Shown here: positions 5,954 to 6,630 of the stretch, piece after piece
Position numbering within the stretch: the stretch's first letter is position 1
How the letters are laid out: the number at the start of each line of letters is the position of its first letter
Origin: Pseudomonadota bacterium
Lineage (GTDB): Bacteria > Pseudomonadota > Alphaproteobacteria > Sphingomonadales > Sphingomonadaceae
Length of the DNA: 6,630 bases
Reading direction: 5' to 3'
Assembly: GCA_947474905.1 (NCBI GenBank)
Contig: CANJKQ010000056.1
Span: 1-6,630 of the forward strand
Program-made: the position numbers and the translations under genes
The notes under the pieces: generated by a model
The model's input: the letters and a program-made list of their open reading frames with translations, nothing else
Database searches by the model: none
What the model was told of the DNA's origin: nothing

Positions 5954-6630
5954 GCTCTCCGCCTTCATCGCGCTGGCGAGTGCCGCCCTGTTGCAGGCGC
6001 AGACCGTGCCGCCGCCCGATGACTTGCCGAAAGGGACGGGGCCGCGCGGCACCTCACAAGCCGTGCCGGGCGCGGAACGCTATGACGCAGTCGATTATGC
6101 CGTGGTTGAACCCGGCAATGGCGCGCCGGGCGCGATCAGCGTGACGAGCCGCAAGGTGCCGGTGGGCGGGTTTGTCGAGGTCACCGCGCTCGACAGCGGC
6201 AAGACCATCGCCGCCATTGTCGCCGCCGAAGGACCAAATGTGGCAGGCCGCATCATCGGGCTGTCGCCGGGGGCAGGCGCCGCGTTGGGCGTGGGATCAT
6301 CCACCCTCGTGCCGGTTCGGGTGCGGGTTATCGAGCCGAGCCAGCCCGATCAGGTGGCGCTGCGCGCAGGCCACGCTGCGGGCGAACGGCTCGATACGCC
6401 GCAAGTCTTGCTGACCGCGCTGCGCAAACGCTTGCCGCCGATGCCAGCAGCCATTGTGCCCGCGACCGCCGGCTCGCGCCGCGCGACCCAAAAACGGCCG
6501 ACGCCGCCTGCCGTGGCACCGGCGAATGCGGCGGTTGTCGATCAGGAAACCGCCCCTGCGCGCCAAGTCGGTACCAGCTATGCAGCGCCCGATGCCGTCT
6601 ACCCGAAACCGACGACGCCGGTCGCCACAC
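5937..6630 (+). CDS. RlpA-like double-psi beta-barrel protein, probably catalytically inactive (partial, C-terminus beyond right edge)
   Basis: Open from the ATG at 5937 to the right edge (231 codons). Seen: a signal peptide (MPSRNKLSAFIALASAALLQA) with no cysteine, so no lipobox; a Pro-rich linker; ERYDAVDYA (47-55); and a diverged RlpA barrel (about 50-133) with VPVGGFVEVTALDSGKTI and GPNVAGRIIGLSPGAGAALGV. In active RlpA the matching segments carry a His before RTLP-like residues and the Asp of an NDRGP motif; here these positions read Ser71 and Ala97 (AAEGP). After a helix-like VLLTALRKRLP (157-167) comes a Pro/Ala-rich linker (about 168-231). RlpA-family proteins often end in a peptidoglycan-binding SPOR domain, which would lie beyond the window. 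Only a weak ribosome site is visible; the 17-base overlap with the transglycosylase gene suggests translational coupling. Likely role: cell-wall or septal binding protein, inferred. Confidence 0.8.
   Translation, partial: MPSRNKLSAFIALASAALLQAQTVPPPDDLPKGTGPRGTSQAVPGAERYDAVDYAVVEPGNGAPGAISVTSRKVPVGGFVEVTALDSGKTIAAIVAAEGPNVAGRIIGLSPGAGAALGVGSSTLVPVRVRVIEPSQPDQVALRAGHAAGERLDTPQVLLTALRKRLPPMPAAIVPATAGSRRATQKRPTPPAVAPANAAVVDQETAPARQVGTSYAAPDAVYPKPTTPVAT

Noticed and set aside
5330..6052. A 240-codon minus-strand open frame opposite the transglycosylase
   Set aside because: Composition is that of a shadow frame, it crosses the coding overlap of two supported genes and has no family motif.

Overview
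This window looks like ordinary core chromosome of a GC-rich alphaproteobacterium, most likely of the order Sphingomonadales. The signs are the codon use, an alphaproteobacterial cysteine-free ribosomal protein L31, a single-domain M2 (ACE-like) peptidase, a small stand-alone PilZ protein, and a lytic transglycosylase followed by an RlpA-like gene. I see no transposase, integrase, phage gene, CRISPR array or island boundary. The placement is inference; no database was searched.

Layout. 1-1229 (minus): a MarR-family repressor overlapping by 8 bases the start of an EmrA/HlyD-type efflux adaptor that runs off the left edge; an inner-membrane pump gene is expected beyond it. 1230-1311: an 82-base divergent control region with an AT-rich palindrome and promoter-like boxes on both strands. 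1312-2067 (plus): a small alpha/beta hydrolase. 2128-3942 (plus): an exported M2 peptidyl-dipeptidase with nearly all catalytic residues of human ACE. 3943-4051: two hairpins. 4052-4282 (plus): rpmE (L31) from a GTG start. 4283-4361: leader with a CtrA-like site. 4362-4694 (plus): PilZ protein. 4711-4800 (minus): tRNA-Ser(UGA) with encoded CCA. 4874-5953 (plus): MltB-type lytic transglycosylase. 5937 to the right edge (plus): an RlpA-like double-psi beta-barrel protein, overlapping the previous gene by 17 bases.

How they work together. Three groups stand out. MarR, the efflux adaptor and perhaps the divergent hydrolase form a likely ligand-responsive export/detoxification unit controlled from one short intergenic palindrome. 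The M2 peptidase, rpmE and PilZ genes are probably separate housekeeping units sharing a direction. The transglycosylase and the RlpA-like protein form a translationally overlapping cell-wall pair. The most interesting observation is that the RlpA-like protein keeps the barrel framework but appears to have lost both residues needed for RlpA lytic activity and also has no lipobox cysteine. Second is the close residue-by-residue match of the M2 peptidase to human ACE, with an altered first chloride site.
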